A stretch of 10,924 nucleotides of DNA from an uncultured Coriobacteriaceae bacterium (GTDB taxonomy: Bacteria; Actinomycetota; Coriobacteriia; Coriobacteriales; Eggerthellaceae), in contig URQU01000054.1 of assembly GCA_900550055.1 (NCBI GenBank), positions 1 to 10,924 of the forward strand, in the 5' to 3' direction. The position numbers were made by a program, and so were the translations under genes. Shown here piece after piece: positions 1 to 6,481 of this stretch. A model generated the notes under the pieces. That model saw nothing but the letters and a program-made list of their open reading frames with translations, was not told where the DNA came from and searched no databases. The number at the start of each line of letters is the position of its first letter. Position 1 is the first letter of the stretch.

Positions 1-228
1 GCCCTCCAAGAACGCGAGAGGCTATCGCATGAACACACCTCCGCCCTCCTGTTCGCGTGCCGGGACACCACAAGAAACGCTTCCCCACCCTACACGTCAC
101 CCAAATCTCGTCATCCTGCTGAGCAAGCATCGGACACGATCTGCACGCCGGCCGCCTAGGAATCGACGTAGGGCAAGCGCTATCCAATACTCAAAGGGAA
201 GAGCAAAGACATGCCTTTTCGATCATCG
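1..228. other. Left-edge region without a supported gene
   Basis: I see no gene here on either strand. The reading frames present have no recognisable motif and no convincing ribosome binding site. The one structured element is a copy of a dispersed repeat at 30-60, described separately. The stretch lies downstream of a decayed TorD-like gene, so it may be eroded sequence. No terminator-like hairpin with a T run is apparent after that remnant. Confidence 0.5.
30..60 (-). repeat. Diverged copy of a dispersed intergenic repeat
   Basis: Read on the minus strand this contains GCGAACAGGAGGGCGGAGG followed by TGTGTTCA. It matches the two arms of the inverted repeat at 7739-7863 apart from a few substitutions and a one- or two-base indel. 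On this strand it is also flanked upstream by GCACGCG, as the right arm at 7838-7863 is by GCACGCG. Finding the same element in two gaps about 7.7 kb apart suggests a repeat family in this genome rather than chance. Confidence 0.6.
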
Positions 229-520
229 TTACCTGATCGCCTCGTTCAAGCTATCGATGGTTTCGGAATCGAACGCAAACCATCCGGCGGTCATGCGCAA
301 AACACCGCGATAGAAACGGGTCTGGACAAGCTGCATGGCTCGCTCGGAGAAATCAGGAAACCAGGGCAGCATGTGCTGGCGCAAGCACGTTTCAGTGCGC
401 CTCAAATCCGCCGCCGCTGCCGCGCTATCGCCGTTTTCGAGGTTCTGGATTGCGCGCAACGTAAGCCAGGATTATACGAGCATCGTCTTGAACGGGCAGT
501 AGAGCGCAAACCTCAAACAC
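229..520 (-). pseudogene. Frameshifted remnant of a TorD-family chaperone
   Basis: An open frame ends at 229 and carries what looks like the C-terminal third of a TorD/DmsD-type chaperone: ENGDSAAAA, then a helix ending in RQHMLPWFPDFSE, then TRFYRGVLRMTAGWFAFD. This matches the family pattern FLxxHLxxWxPxF, xFYxxxAxLTxxF, D. The frame is closed upstream by a TAA and has only a TTG at 459 as a start. A second frame, GTG at 520 to a stop at 425, reads PVQDDARIILAYVAR. That resembles the preceding family segment (DH, xxELxFMAxLA) and joins the first frame if there is a one-base shift near 455-462. No N-terminal two thirds is seen upstream, where the intact chaperone gene ends at 557. I read it as a decayed duplicate or the relic of another molybdoenzyme operon. 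The C-terminal assignment is firmer than the frameshift. Confidence 0.6.
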
Positions 521-556
521 TATCAGCTATGTTACCGCTGACGACATATCCCCTCC

Positions 557-1318
557 TTACGCAACCAGTTCCAACAACGCTTGGGTTAGCTGCAACAGAG
601 ATGCGTAAAAACCGTTGGGGGATTCACGTTCTACCGCTTCGCGCAAGGCTGACATCCAGGAAAGCGGGCGGGTGCGCACGAAGTCGACAGCATGCTGCGC
701 CGCGCTCAGGGCGTTTTGCGCATCCGCATCCGCGCCTTCGCTCGCAGCAGAGGGGACACACCCTGCGTCTGCGCCCCAATCCTCGCCTTCACCTGCTCGG
801 CGGCATAATTCGCTTGCCAGCAGAAGCTCGATGCCCATATGGTCCTCATACTGTCTACCCGCCTGCGCCAACTCCAAACCGTTGTCGCGCAAGGCCGTGC
901 GCATCCGATGAGTCGCCTCGCCGAACCCGACGGCACAACCCTGCTGGCAGTAAAACGTCTCCCACGGGGCAACAGCCGGTTTCGGCGGCCCCACGAACAG
1001 ATGCGCGAACTCCACCGATGCGCGTTGCACTCGATCATCAAGATTACTCGCGCCATCCCTGGCGTCTAAAATACAAACACCGGTTTGCGCTTCCCGCGAC
1101 GCGGCCGCCGCCTCTTCGCGCCCGTCAAGATACGTCACCAGCTTATCTGCCGCATTCGCCACCTCGGCGTCTTCGCACGCCGCAAGCTCTTCCCATAGGC
1201 AAGCATCAAATATAGCCGCACTCTGCACACCTGCCTGCAAGGGCGGCGTTAGAAGCGCGTTGCCGGCAATCGCCAGCCAGGGCGCCACCTGCACAAACGT
1301 TTCCCTATCCACCATCAT
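557..1318 (-). CDS. TorD/DmsD-family molybdoenzyme assembly chaperone
   Basis: A 253-residue cytoplasmic chaperone expected to bind the Tat signal and apo-form of the catalytic subunit encoded in the same operon, holding back export until the bis-MGD cofactor is loaded. The family signature is clear: EFAHLFVGP at about residues 103-111, PWE at 118-120, and EDH at 158-160 starting the conserved helix EDHMGIELLLASEL. The C-terminus RTRPLSWMSALREAVE followed by GFYASLLQLTQALLELV matches the TorD end. Between about 174 and 205 an Ala/Glu/Asp-rich stretch looks like a low-complexity insert. ATG-ATG at 1318 is the first possible start, since an in-frame TAG lies just upstream; the ribosome site GAGAGG is about 12 bases away, longer than ideal. 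It is the last intact gene of the A-B-C-D set, separated from the anchor gene by 68 bases containing a terminator-like hairpin. Family confidence is high; the partner is inferred from position. Confidence 0.85.
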   Translation of the reverse strand: MMVDRETFVQVAPWLAIAGNALLTPPLQAGVQSAAIFDACLWEELAACEDAEVANAADKLVTYLDGREEAAAASREAQTGVCILDARDGASNLDDRVQRASVEFAHLFVGPPKPAVAPWETFYCQQGCAVGFGEATHRMRTALRDNGLELAQAGRQYEDHMGIELLLASELCRRAGEGEDWGADAGCVPSAASEGADADAQNALSAAQHAVDFVRTRPLSWMSALREAVERESPNGFYASLLQLTQALLELVA

Positions 1319-1339
1319 CGCAATTCGCTACCTCTCACG

Positions 1340-1374
1340 AAAAAGGGAGCCGGTCACCGATTGCAACCGACTCC
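1340..1374 (-). terminator. Intrinsic terminator or attenuator between anchor and chaperone genes
   Basis: On the minus strand GGAGTCGGT (1374-1366) pairs with ACCGGCTCC (1354-1346) as nine base pairs with one G-U wobble, around an 11-base loop. It is followed by C and five T (1344-1340). It begins 13 bases after the NrfD stop codon and ends about 21 bases before the chaperone start. The structure fits a Rho-independent terminator of modest strength, which would let only part of the transcription reach the chaperone gene. Confidence 0.6.
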
Positions 1375-1386
1375 TACACGCCATAG

Positions 1387-2568
1387 CTATTGTTCACCAC
1401 CGCATTTTGGCAGCACGCACTTCGATAGGATCATGTACGCCAGCGCGCCCGCACACACCACGCCCGCAAACACTACGACCTCCGGCAGCGTAGGCGCATA
1501 CACGCCCAGCGTAGTCCACACGTCGCCGGCATCGCCTACCTGAGCGGCAGCCGTACCCAACGTAATGCCGTTGCCGCCATAGACGTTCGGCACGGTGAAG
1601 CTGGTGAATAAGAGCCACGCACGCTTGCAGAACACACCAAGCACTATCAGCGCACTCGCCAGCACCACACACGCCGGATTTTCGCGATTCCGAGCGAACA
1701 CGAGTACCAAGAACGGCACAGCCAAGCCACCGATAACCTCAAACCAGAAGAACGGCGCCGTCTTGCCGGTGGTCATGATAGCCAGCGCCTCGGCCTCGCC
1801 CGCACCCGGGTAGCCCATGGTCAAGCACTCGCAGGCGATGAAGAGCGCGTCCACAGCCACGAACACCGCAAGCAGCCCCGCCAGCGACTTCATCAAATCG
1901 CGGTCGAACTTGAACAACTTCGCACGGTCAAGCGCCAAAAGGCAGATAAGCAGCAATGCCAGACCCGAATCGCAGGCCGATGCCACAAAAATGGGAGCCA
2001 TAATCGCCGAGTACCACGCCTTGGCAATCTGCAGGCCGAAAATCCACGCCGTCACGCTGTGCACCAGGATGGCAACCGGCAGCGCCACACGAGAGAGCAC
2101 TGCCACCTTGCGCTCGTCGCCGCGCACCAACCACACCAGGTCAAGCACGTTGATGACCAGGTAGCACGTGATAACGATCATGTCCCACGCAAGCGGACTG
2201 ACGAAGTTCAACCCCACGAACATGCGCCACACACGCGCCACGCCGCCAAGGTCGATGAGCACGAACGCGCCAGCACAGCAAATGCATACGATGGATGTGA
2301 TGACCGCCGGCACCGACACGCGTTTAAACGACTCTATGCCGAACACGTGCGCCGAGCTTGCCACAATCAGACCGCCAGCCGACAGGCCGACGAAGAACAT
2401 GAACGCCATGATGTACAGGCCCCATGAGTTGGAGTTGTTCATGCCCGTGATACCCAGGCCGTACGTCTGCTGGGCAACCCAGCAGCCCACCGCGGCTAAA
2501 ACCACCGCCGCCAACACGACGACAACCGCCATAGTTCGCCCGCTGAACAGGGCTTTTCGCTTATCCAT
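1387..2568 (-). CDS. NrfD/PsrC-family membrane anchor subunit
   Basis: A 393-residue integral membrane protein, the quinol-interacting anchor of a DMSO/polysulfide-reductase-type complex. It has about ten hydrophobic segments, beginning near residues 12-31 (AVVVVLAAVVLAAVGCWVA). The second, WGLYIMAFMFFVGLSAGG, is the characteristic NrfD first-domain helix. Later ones include SPLAWDMIVITCYLVINV, ILVHSVTAWIFGLQ and a final helix near LPEVVVFAGVVCAGALAYM. The length is that of the longer ten-helix NrfD group rather than the eight-helix type. It starts 11 bases after the FeS gene stop with AGGGGG as ribosome site. An earlier ATG four bases upstream is in another frame and stops at once. It probably passes quinol electrons to the FeS subunit at the outer face of the membrane. 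It has several Cys in the helices (for example CICC in the third) but no heme-ligand pattern that I can identify. Confidence 0.88.
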   Translation of the reverse strand: MDKRKALFSGRTMAVVVVLAAVVLAAVGCWVAQQTYGLGITGMNNSNSWGLYIMAFMFFVGLSAGGLIVASSAHVFGIESFKRVSVPAVITSIVCICCAGAFVLIDLGGVARVWRMFVGLNFVSPLAWDMIVITCYLVINVLDLVWLVRGDERKVAVLSRVALPVAILVHSVTAWIFGLQIAKAWYSAIMAPIFVASACDSGLALLLICLLALDRAKLFKFDRDLMKSLAGLLAVFVAVDALFIACECLTMGYPGAGEAEALAIMTTGKTAPFFWFEVIGGLAVPFLVLVFARNRENPACVVLASALIVLGVFCKRAWLLFTSFTVPNVYGGNGITLGTAAAQVGDAGDVWTTLGVYAPTLPEVVVFAGVVCAGALAYMILSKCVLPKCGGEQ

Positions 2569-2579
2569 CCATCAACCCC

Positions 2580-3194
2580 CTAGTTCACGTAAAACACTTG
2601 CGGGCGCGTGCCCTTTTCCTCGAGCAGCACATGACCGCCACGACGCCAAAGCCTCGACACTGCCGAATCCGGATCATCCAGGTCGCCGAACACGCGGGCA
2701 TCACCCGGGCAGCAATGCACGCACATAGGCTCGTCGCCGCGATCGGTACGCTCCTTGCACAGGCTGCATTTCTCGGCCACGCCGCGTGGGCGAACCGGCA
2801 CGTCGGCATCGCCATAGTGGAAACCTGTCGCGCGCACAGGCTCGTTCCAGTTGAACACGCGGGCGTTATACGGACAGGCGCCCATGCACATACGACAGCC
2901 GATGCAGCGGTCGTAATCAATCTCCACGCGACCCTGCTCATCTTTGTATGTGGCGCCGGTCGGGCACACCTTCATGCATGCAGGATTCTCGCAGTGCTGG
3001 CAAGCAACCGGCAGATACGTACGCGAAAGGTTGGGGTACACGCCAACAGCGTCGTCGAACATCTCCACGCCCTCGGTAAGCACGCGGTTCCACAGCATGC
3101 CATCAGGGACGTTGTTCTGCATCTTGCAAGCGATCGAGCACGTGTTGCACCCGATGCAGCGGTGCAGGTCTATTGCGATAGCCAGTTTCGTCAT
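2580..3194 (-). CDS. Four-cluster [4Fe-4S] ferredoxin electron-transfer subunit (DmsB/PsrB/NrfC type)
   Basis: A 204-residue FeS protein relaying electrons between the membrane anchor and the molybdenum subunit. Sixteen cysteines fall in four ferredoxin-type groups: C13-C16-C19-C23, C65-C68-C73-C77, C97-C100-C103-C107 and C143-C146-C158-C162. C161 is an extra neighbour in the last group. Length and spacing match DmsB/PsrB. It has no signal sequence, as expected for a subunit exported together with its Tat-targeted partner. The start at 3194 lies three bases after the stop of the catalytic gene, with AGGTG inside the end of that gene as a plausible ribosome site, so the two are probably translationally linked. 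The next gene starts 11 bases downstream. All cluster ligands appear intact. Confidence 0.92.
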   Translation of the reverse strand: MTKLAIAIDLHRCIGCNTCSIACKMQNNVPDGMLWNRVLTEGVEMFDDAVGVYPNLSRTYLPVACQHCENPACMKVCPTGATYKDEQGRVEIDYDRCIGCRMCMGACPYNARVFNWNEPVRATGFHYGDADVPVRPRGVAEKCSLCKERTDRGDEPMCVHCCPGDARVFGDLDDPDSAVSRLWRRGGHVLLEEKGTRPQVFYVN

Positions 3195-3197
3195 GGG

Positions 3198-5603
3198 CTA
3201 TTCACCTGCCTTTTTGATCTCAATGAGCGTGTCGTTATACGGAATCATGGGACCGAACATCATGTCGTAACCGCGCGGGTTCATCGTATCGTTGGATACG
3301 CTTTGCATCAGCGTCCCATCAAGATACTGACGGTACGTGCTTTCGGCCATAAACGCGCTTTCAGGCTGCACGGCGTTGTTCAGGCGCAGCTTCGTGCGGA
3401 ACGAACCGCGATCGTTGTACACCTCAACCTCGTCGCCATCGACAAGGCCACGCGCAGCGGCATCGGACGGGTTCAGCTCGATATGCGGCTCGAACAGCTG
3501 CTGGATCCACTTCGCACCCGAATAGGCAGAATGCACGCGGAAGCGCGAACGAGCTTGGCTGAACTGCAGCGGGTATTTTTCGCGCAGCGGGTTTTCCGGG
3601 TACGCCTCGTTAGGACGCTCCCACTGCGGGAACGCCTGGCCCCACGCCAGCATGTTCTCATAGTACGGCTCCTGCTTGGTCGAAGGCGTTGCGTAGGTCA
3701 TGCCCACTTCCTCGCCGACGGTGTCGTCCCAATCCAGCACCAGCTTGCAGGCACCGTTTTCCCTGTTCAGCGCTTCAAGTGTGATACCTTCACACGACGG
3801 GTCGTCCGTGGTCAAGATAGCGCGAGCATATTCTTCGCCATTCTCCGGATACAAACCGCCCAGCCCCATGGCTTCGGCAATGCCCTTCTCAATGTAGAAG
3901 TCGGATTTGGAATCGAACAACGGGTCAAGCACCTTCTGGTTCTCCAGAATGTAGCCGTTGGCGTTCTTCACGCCGCCCACGCTGTCGGCGCACTCGAACT
4001 TGCTGCACACGGGAAGCACCAGGTCAACGTAGTCAACAACCGAGCTGTGATAGATGTCTGCCAGGCACACGAAGTCAAGCGAATCCAACCAACGCTGCGT
4101 TTTTGCCCAGTTCGCCGCCTTCTGCGTGGGAATATCGCCGAAGAACATGGCCGCGTGCACGTCGTCGGTGCTCACAATGTCGTAGAAGCCTTTTTTGCTA
4201 GGCGTGGGCTTTCTGTTCTCAGGCAGCTTCCAGGCGCCCAACTTGGCCTCGGACAGGACAGTGTGGTAGTGGTAGATACCGCAACCGGTGCCGCGCTTGC
4301 CATAGTTGCCGGTTAGCGAGGCGATAAGCGCATAGCAGTGGCCGGCGATGTCGTTGTTGAAGAACTTATCGATACCGCCCACGCCATTGCAGATGATAGA
4401 CGGACCCTTTGCATACTCGCGCGCCACCTGGGCGATAGTATCGGCCGGCACACCGGTAACGCCCTCGGCCCAGTCGAGCGTGTAGTCGGCCATCTGCTGC
4501 TTGAGCAAGTCATACTCGGTGATATATTGCACACCGTCCACCGTGAAGGTGCCTTCGAGCGCAGGCTGCGCGCCCGGCGTATCATGCAGCACAGCCGCAC
4601 CCGTTGCGCTGTCCCACACATACGGGGCTTTCACCTGCTTCGGCTTGCCAGTTTCCTTATCCACCGCATCGTGCATCTCGCCGAGCACCTCACCGGTTTT
4701 CGCGTTCACAAGGAAGGGGAACGACGTGTGCGCCAGCATGTGCTCGCGATCGCACAAGTCGTTGTCCAGCAGGTACTTCACCATTCCCAGGAAAAACGCC
4801 GGGTCGGTACCCGCGCGCAGCCCAACCCACTGGTCTGCCTTGCTTGCCGTTGCCGTGAAACGCGGGTCGAGTACGATGATCTTCGTGCCAGCAGCCTGAG
4901 CATCAAGGAAAGCGCGCGACCACATCATGCCCGTTTCCAGCACGTTGCAGTTGGCCATAAGCACCACGTTAGCCTGCTTCCACTCCCATATGGTGTTGAG
5001 CGCGAACATGCCCGACCAGCCGAACGCTTGACCCTGACCGTTGCCCTGGCCCATGTCGTAGCCGTTCAAACCGCCAGCTTGCGCGCCCAAAATGGAAGCT
5101 AGTAGCGGACTGAAGCGCTGCGAAGCCTCCGTGGAGTATTGAATCCACAACGCCTGCGAACCGTACTTGTCGATGGTGGCCTGAAAATTCTCGGCGATGA
5201 TTTTAAACGCCTCGTCCCAGCTGATTACCTCGAACTGACCGCTGCCGCGTTCTCCCACGCGACGCATAGGCGATTGAATGCGCGCTTCGCCATAGATGTG
5301 CTCGATCTCGGAAATGCCCTTAAGGCACACGTTTTGGAATCGCTTGTCGCTATTCGGGCGCGGTTGCACCATGACCAGGCGTCCGTCACGCACCGTGCAC
5401 TGCAGCATGCAGTTACACAGGCAATGCTCGTTGTGGTAGGTGAACGCCGTGCGCTCCTCAGGCGCCGCTGTTGCCTGCGCAGGTGCCAGCCAGCCCTGCG
5501 TGGTGGCCATACCGCCCACAGCAGCAAGTGCGCCGCTGGCAGCACCTAGCCCGAGGAAGCTACGACGATTAAGCACCGCACGCATCCTTTTGCTACCTTC
5601 CAT
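3198..5603 (-). CDS. Tat-exported DMSO-reductase-family molybdopterin oxidoreductase, catalytic subunit
   Basis: An 801-residue bis-MGD enzyme. The N-terminus has a twin-arginine signal (NRRSFLGLGAASGALAA, residues 12-28) with a likely cleavage site near AQA at 42-44. The FS0 cluster motif has Cys at 61, 65, 69 and 93, plus an extra Cys63. The molybdopterin domain follows (SWDEAFKIIAENF at 128-140; IIVLDPRFTATASKADQWV at 242-260). The C-terminal cofactor-binding domain is marked by ELNPSDAAARGLVDGDEVEV. Near 181-192 (GYDMGQGNGQGQ), where relatives usually carry a Ser, Cys or Asp Mo ligand, I see no obvious Ser or Cys; Asp183 is a candidate. I chose the ATG at 5603 because GAAGGAG sits five bases before it; an in-frame ATG at 5624 has no good ribosome site and overlaps an inverted repeat. 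The acceptor is unknown: sulfoxide, N-oxide, polysulfide and catechol-dehydroxylase-like roles all remain possible. A divergent TetR gene suggests substrate-inducible expression. Confidence 0.9.
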   Translation of the reverse strand: MEGSKRMRAVLNRRSFLGLGAASGALAAVGGMATTQGWLAPAQATAAPEERTAFTYHNEHCLCNCMLQCTVRDGRLVMVQPRPNSDKRFQNVCLKGISEIEHIYGEARIQSPMRRVGERGSGQFEVISWDEAFKIIAENFQATIDKYGSQALWIQYSTEASQRFSPLLASILGAQAGGLNGYDMGQGNGQGQAFGWSGMFALNTIWEWKQANVVLMANCNVLETGMMWSRAFLDAQAAGTKIIVLDPRFTATASKADQWVGLRAGTDPAFFLGMVKYLLDNDLCDREHMLAHTSFPFLVNAKTGEVLGEMHDAVDKETGKPKQVKAPYVWDSATGAAVLHDTPGAQPALEGTFTVDGVQYITEYDLLKQQMADYTLDWAEGVTGVPADTIAQVAREYAKGPSIICNGVGGIDKFFNNDIAGHCYALIASLTGNYGKRGTGCGIYHYHTVLSEAKLGAWKLPENRKPTPSKKGFYDIVSTDDVHAAMFFGDIPTQKAANWAKTQRWLDSLDFVCLADIYHSSVVDYVDLVLPVCSKFECADSVGGVKNANGYILENQKVLDPLFDSKSDFYIEKGIAEAMGLGGLYPENGEEYARAILTTDDPSCEGITLEALNRENGACKLVLDWDDTVGEEVGMTYATPSTKQEPYYENMLAWGQAFPQWERPNEAYPENPLREKYPLQFSQARSRFRVHSAYSGAKWIQQLFEPHIELNPSDAAARGLVDGDEVEVYNDRGSFRTKLRLNNAVQPESAFMAESTYRQYLDGTLMQSVSNDTMNPRGYDMMFGPMIPYNDTLIEIKKAGE

Positions 5604-5622
5604 ATCCTCTCCTTCGTTCCGC

Positions 5623-5652
5623 ATATCCCGTTTTCCCAGGTAAAAGGGATAT
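5623..5652. promoter_or_regulatory. Inverted repeat in the leader of the molybdoenzyme operon
   Basis: ATATCCC-G-TTTT and AAAAGGGATAT form an 11-bp inverted repeat with one bulged base, around a seven-base centre. It lies 20-49 bases upstream of the catalytic gene start and covers the poorer upstream ATG. It could be a regulator operator or a leader-RNA hairpin. No T run follows, so it is not a terminator. Confidence 0.45.
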
Positions 5653-5667
5653 AATTACGATGACCGA

Positions 5668-5673
5668 TTTATA
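5668..5673 (-). promoter_or_regulatory. Possible -10 element for the molybdoenzyme operon
   Basis: TATAAA on the minus strand, 65-70 bases before the chosen start codon, is a fair match to a -10 box. No good -35 hexamer is found at 16-18 bases, so this is only a candidate. If correct, the inverted repeat at 5623-5652 would lie in the untranslated leader. Confidence 0.25.
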
Positions 5674-5773
5674 CCGGACCCGTTTCGCACCTGCATTATG
5701 GAGGGTATGGAAACCTCGTTCACTGCCCAGCTTCGCAATATGGTGCTTAGGCAACGAACGCAAGGAATCGGGG

Positions 5774-5779
5774 TATAAT
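5774..5779 (+). promoter_or_regulatory. Likely -10 box of the tetR-family gene
   Basis: A perfect TATAAT 88 bases before the regulator start codon. The -35 position has no clear TTGACA match, so the promoter may depend on an activator or be weak. Transcription from here would run through the inverted repeat at 5803-5834. Confidence 0.4.
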
Positions 5780-5802
5780 CGACACATTTCGAACGAAGGG
5801 GA

Positions 5803-5834
5803 TTTCGCCACACGTGCATTTTTCTGTGGCGAAA
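5803..5834. promoter_or_regulatory. Perfect 10-bp inverted repeat upstream of the tetR-family gene
   Basis: TTTCGCCACA (5803-5812) and TGTGGCGAAA (5825-5834) are exact reverse complements separated by 12 bases. They lie between the probable -10 box and the regulator start. The position suits an autoregulatory operator, or a hairpin in the regulator mRNA leader. TetR-type operators often have closer half-sites, so the assignment to this regulator is inference. Confidence 0.5.
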
Positions 5835-5867
5835 CGCATGGGCGCAGCCAAGGTACGGGGGGAGATC

Positions 5868-6440
5868 ATGACCGAAAGCAAAACAGATTTGCGCGTCGTG
5901 CGCACGCGCAAACTCATACGCGATGCGTTCATGGATATGGTGGGCGAAGTGGGCGTGGCGAGAATCACGGTGAAGGATTTAACCGAGCGCGCCGGCATCA
6001 ACCGCAAGACGTTCTATCTGCACTTCGAATCTATCGAAGCGCTGTACGACAGCGTGATGAATGAAGTTATGAACGACTTTTTCGATAATTACGAAACCAC
6101 TGCCGACCAGCCAAAAGACCTTGACGGCCATGCGCAGCGTTTCTTTTTGTTCCTTGCCGGGCAAACTCCTACCATTGAGCAGCTTATCTGTTCGCCCGGA
6201 CCCTACGACTTTGGCAACCATATCTATCGTGAGCAGATGATGCGCTATAAGTCCGCTGGGCAGGACCCTTTTGCATGGATGGACGCCGACGCTGAGGAGC
6301 TGGTGCTGAACTTTATCCGCACCACGGCGCTGGACTTTTACCGCGAATGGGTGCGTCGCGGCAAACGCGTCGACCCGCAAGAAGCGGCGCCGCTGCTCGG
6401 CGCCATCACCTGCCATGGCGCCGCCCCGCTCATGCGCTAG
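5868..6440 (+). CDS. TetR/AcrR-family transcriptional regulator
   Basis: A 190-residue regulator. The N-terminal DNA-binding domain spans about residues 10-58: RTRKLIRDAF, then ITVKDLTERAGINRKTFYLHF at about 33-53, the classic TetR helix-turn-helix with its closing KTFYxHF. The C-terminal ligand and dimer domain is variable and gives no clue to the ligand. The start at 5868 is chosen because GGGGGGAG lies just before it and the helix-turn-helix then sits at the usual distance from the N-terminus; an in-frame ATG at 5814 would add 18 residues and lies within the inverted repeat. The gene is divergent from the molybdoenzyme operon across 264 bases, the common layout for a local repressor of the neighbouring operon. 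Parts of the gene are clearly less GC-rich than its neighbours (about 40% in one 60-base stretch near 6061). Control of the reductase genes is inferred, not shown. Confidence 0.88.
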   Translation: MTESKTDLRVVRTRKLIRDAFMDMVGEVGVARITVKDLTERAGINRKTFYLHFESIEALYDSVMNEVMNDFFDNYETTADQPKDLDGHAQRFFLFLAGQTPTIEQLICSPGPYDFGNHIYREQMMRYKSAGQDPFAWMDADAEELVLNFIRTTALDFYREWVRRGKRVDPQEAAPLLGAITCHGAAPLMR

Positions 6441-6470
6441 TGTGGGGCCTCGGGCCGAGGCCCCACACTA
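6438..6470. terminator. Perfect 16-bp palindrome between convergent genes, probable two-way terminator
   Basis: TAGTGTGGGGCCTCGG, one central base, then its exact reverse complement. The left arm includes the stop codon of the TetR-family gene, and the right end lies 11 bases from the stop codon of the convergent PLP enzyme gene. The stem is very stable. On the plus strand it is followed only by loosely T-rich sequence, and on the minus strand by no T run, so it may act more as an mRNA 3' end stabiliser or transcription barrier than a textbook intrinsic terminator. Confidence 0.65.
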
Positions 6471-6481
6471 TGATGGCTTCT

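Noticed and set aside
211..1215. Plus-strand open frame over the TorD-like gene and remnant
   Set aside because: Arg/Pro-rich translation with no motif; the minus strand carries the TorD signatures in both places.
2598..4316. Long plus-strand open frame opposite the FeS and catalytic subunit genes
   Set aside because: Its translation is rich in His, Arg, Val and Ala without family motifs and runs antisense to two genes with clear cofactor signatures; this is a codon-bias shadow.
5604..5624. Earlier ATG for the molybdoenzyme catalytic subunit
   Set aside because: The strong GAAGGAG site lies inside this short stretch, five bases before the ATG at 5603; the upstream ATG has no comparable site and overlaps an inverted repeat.
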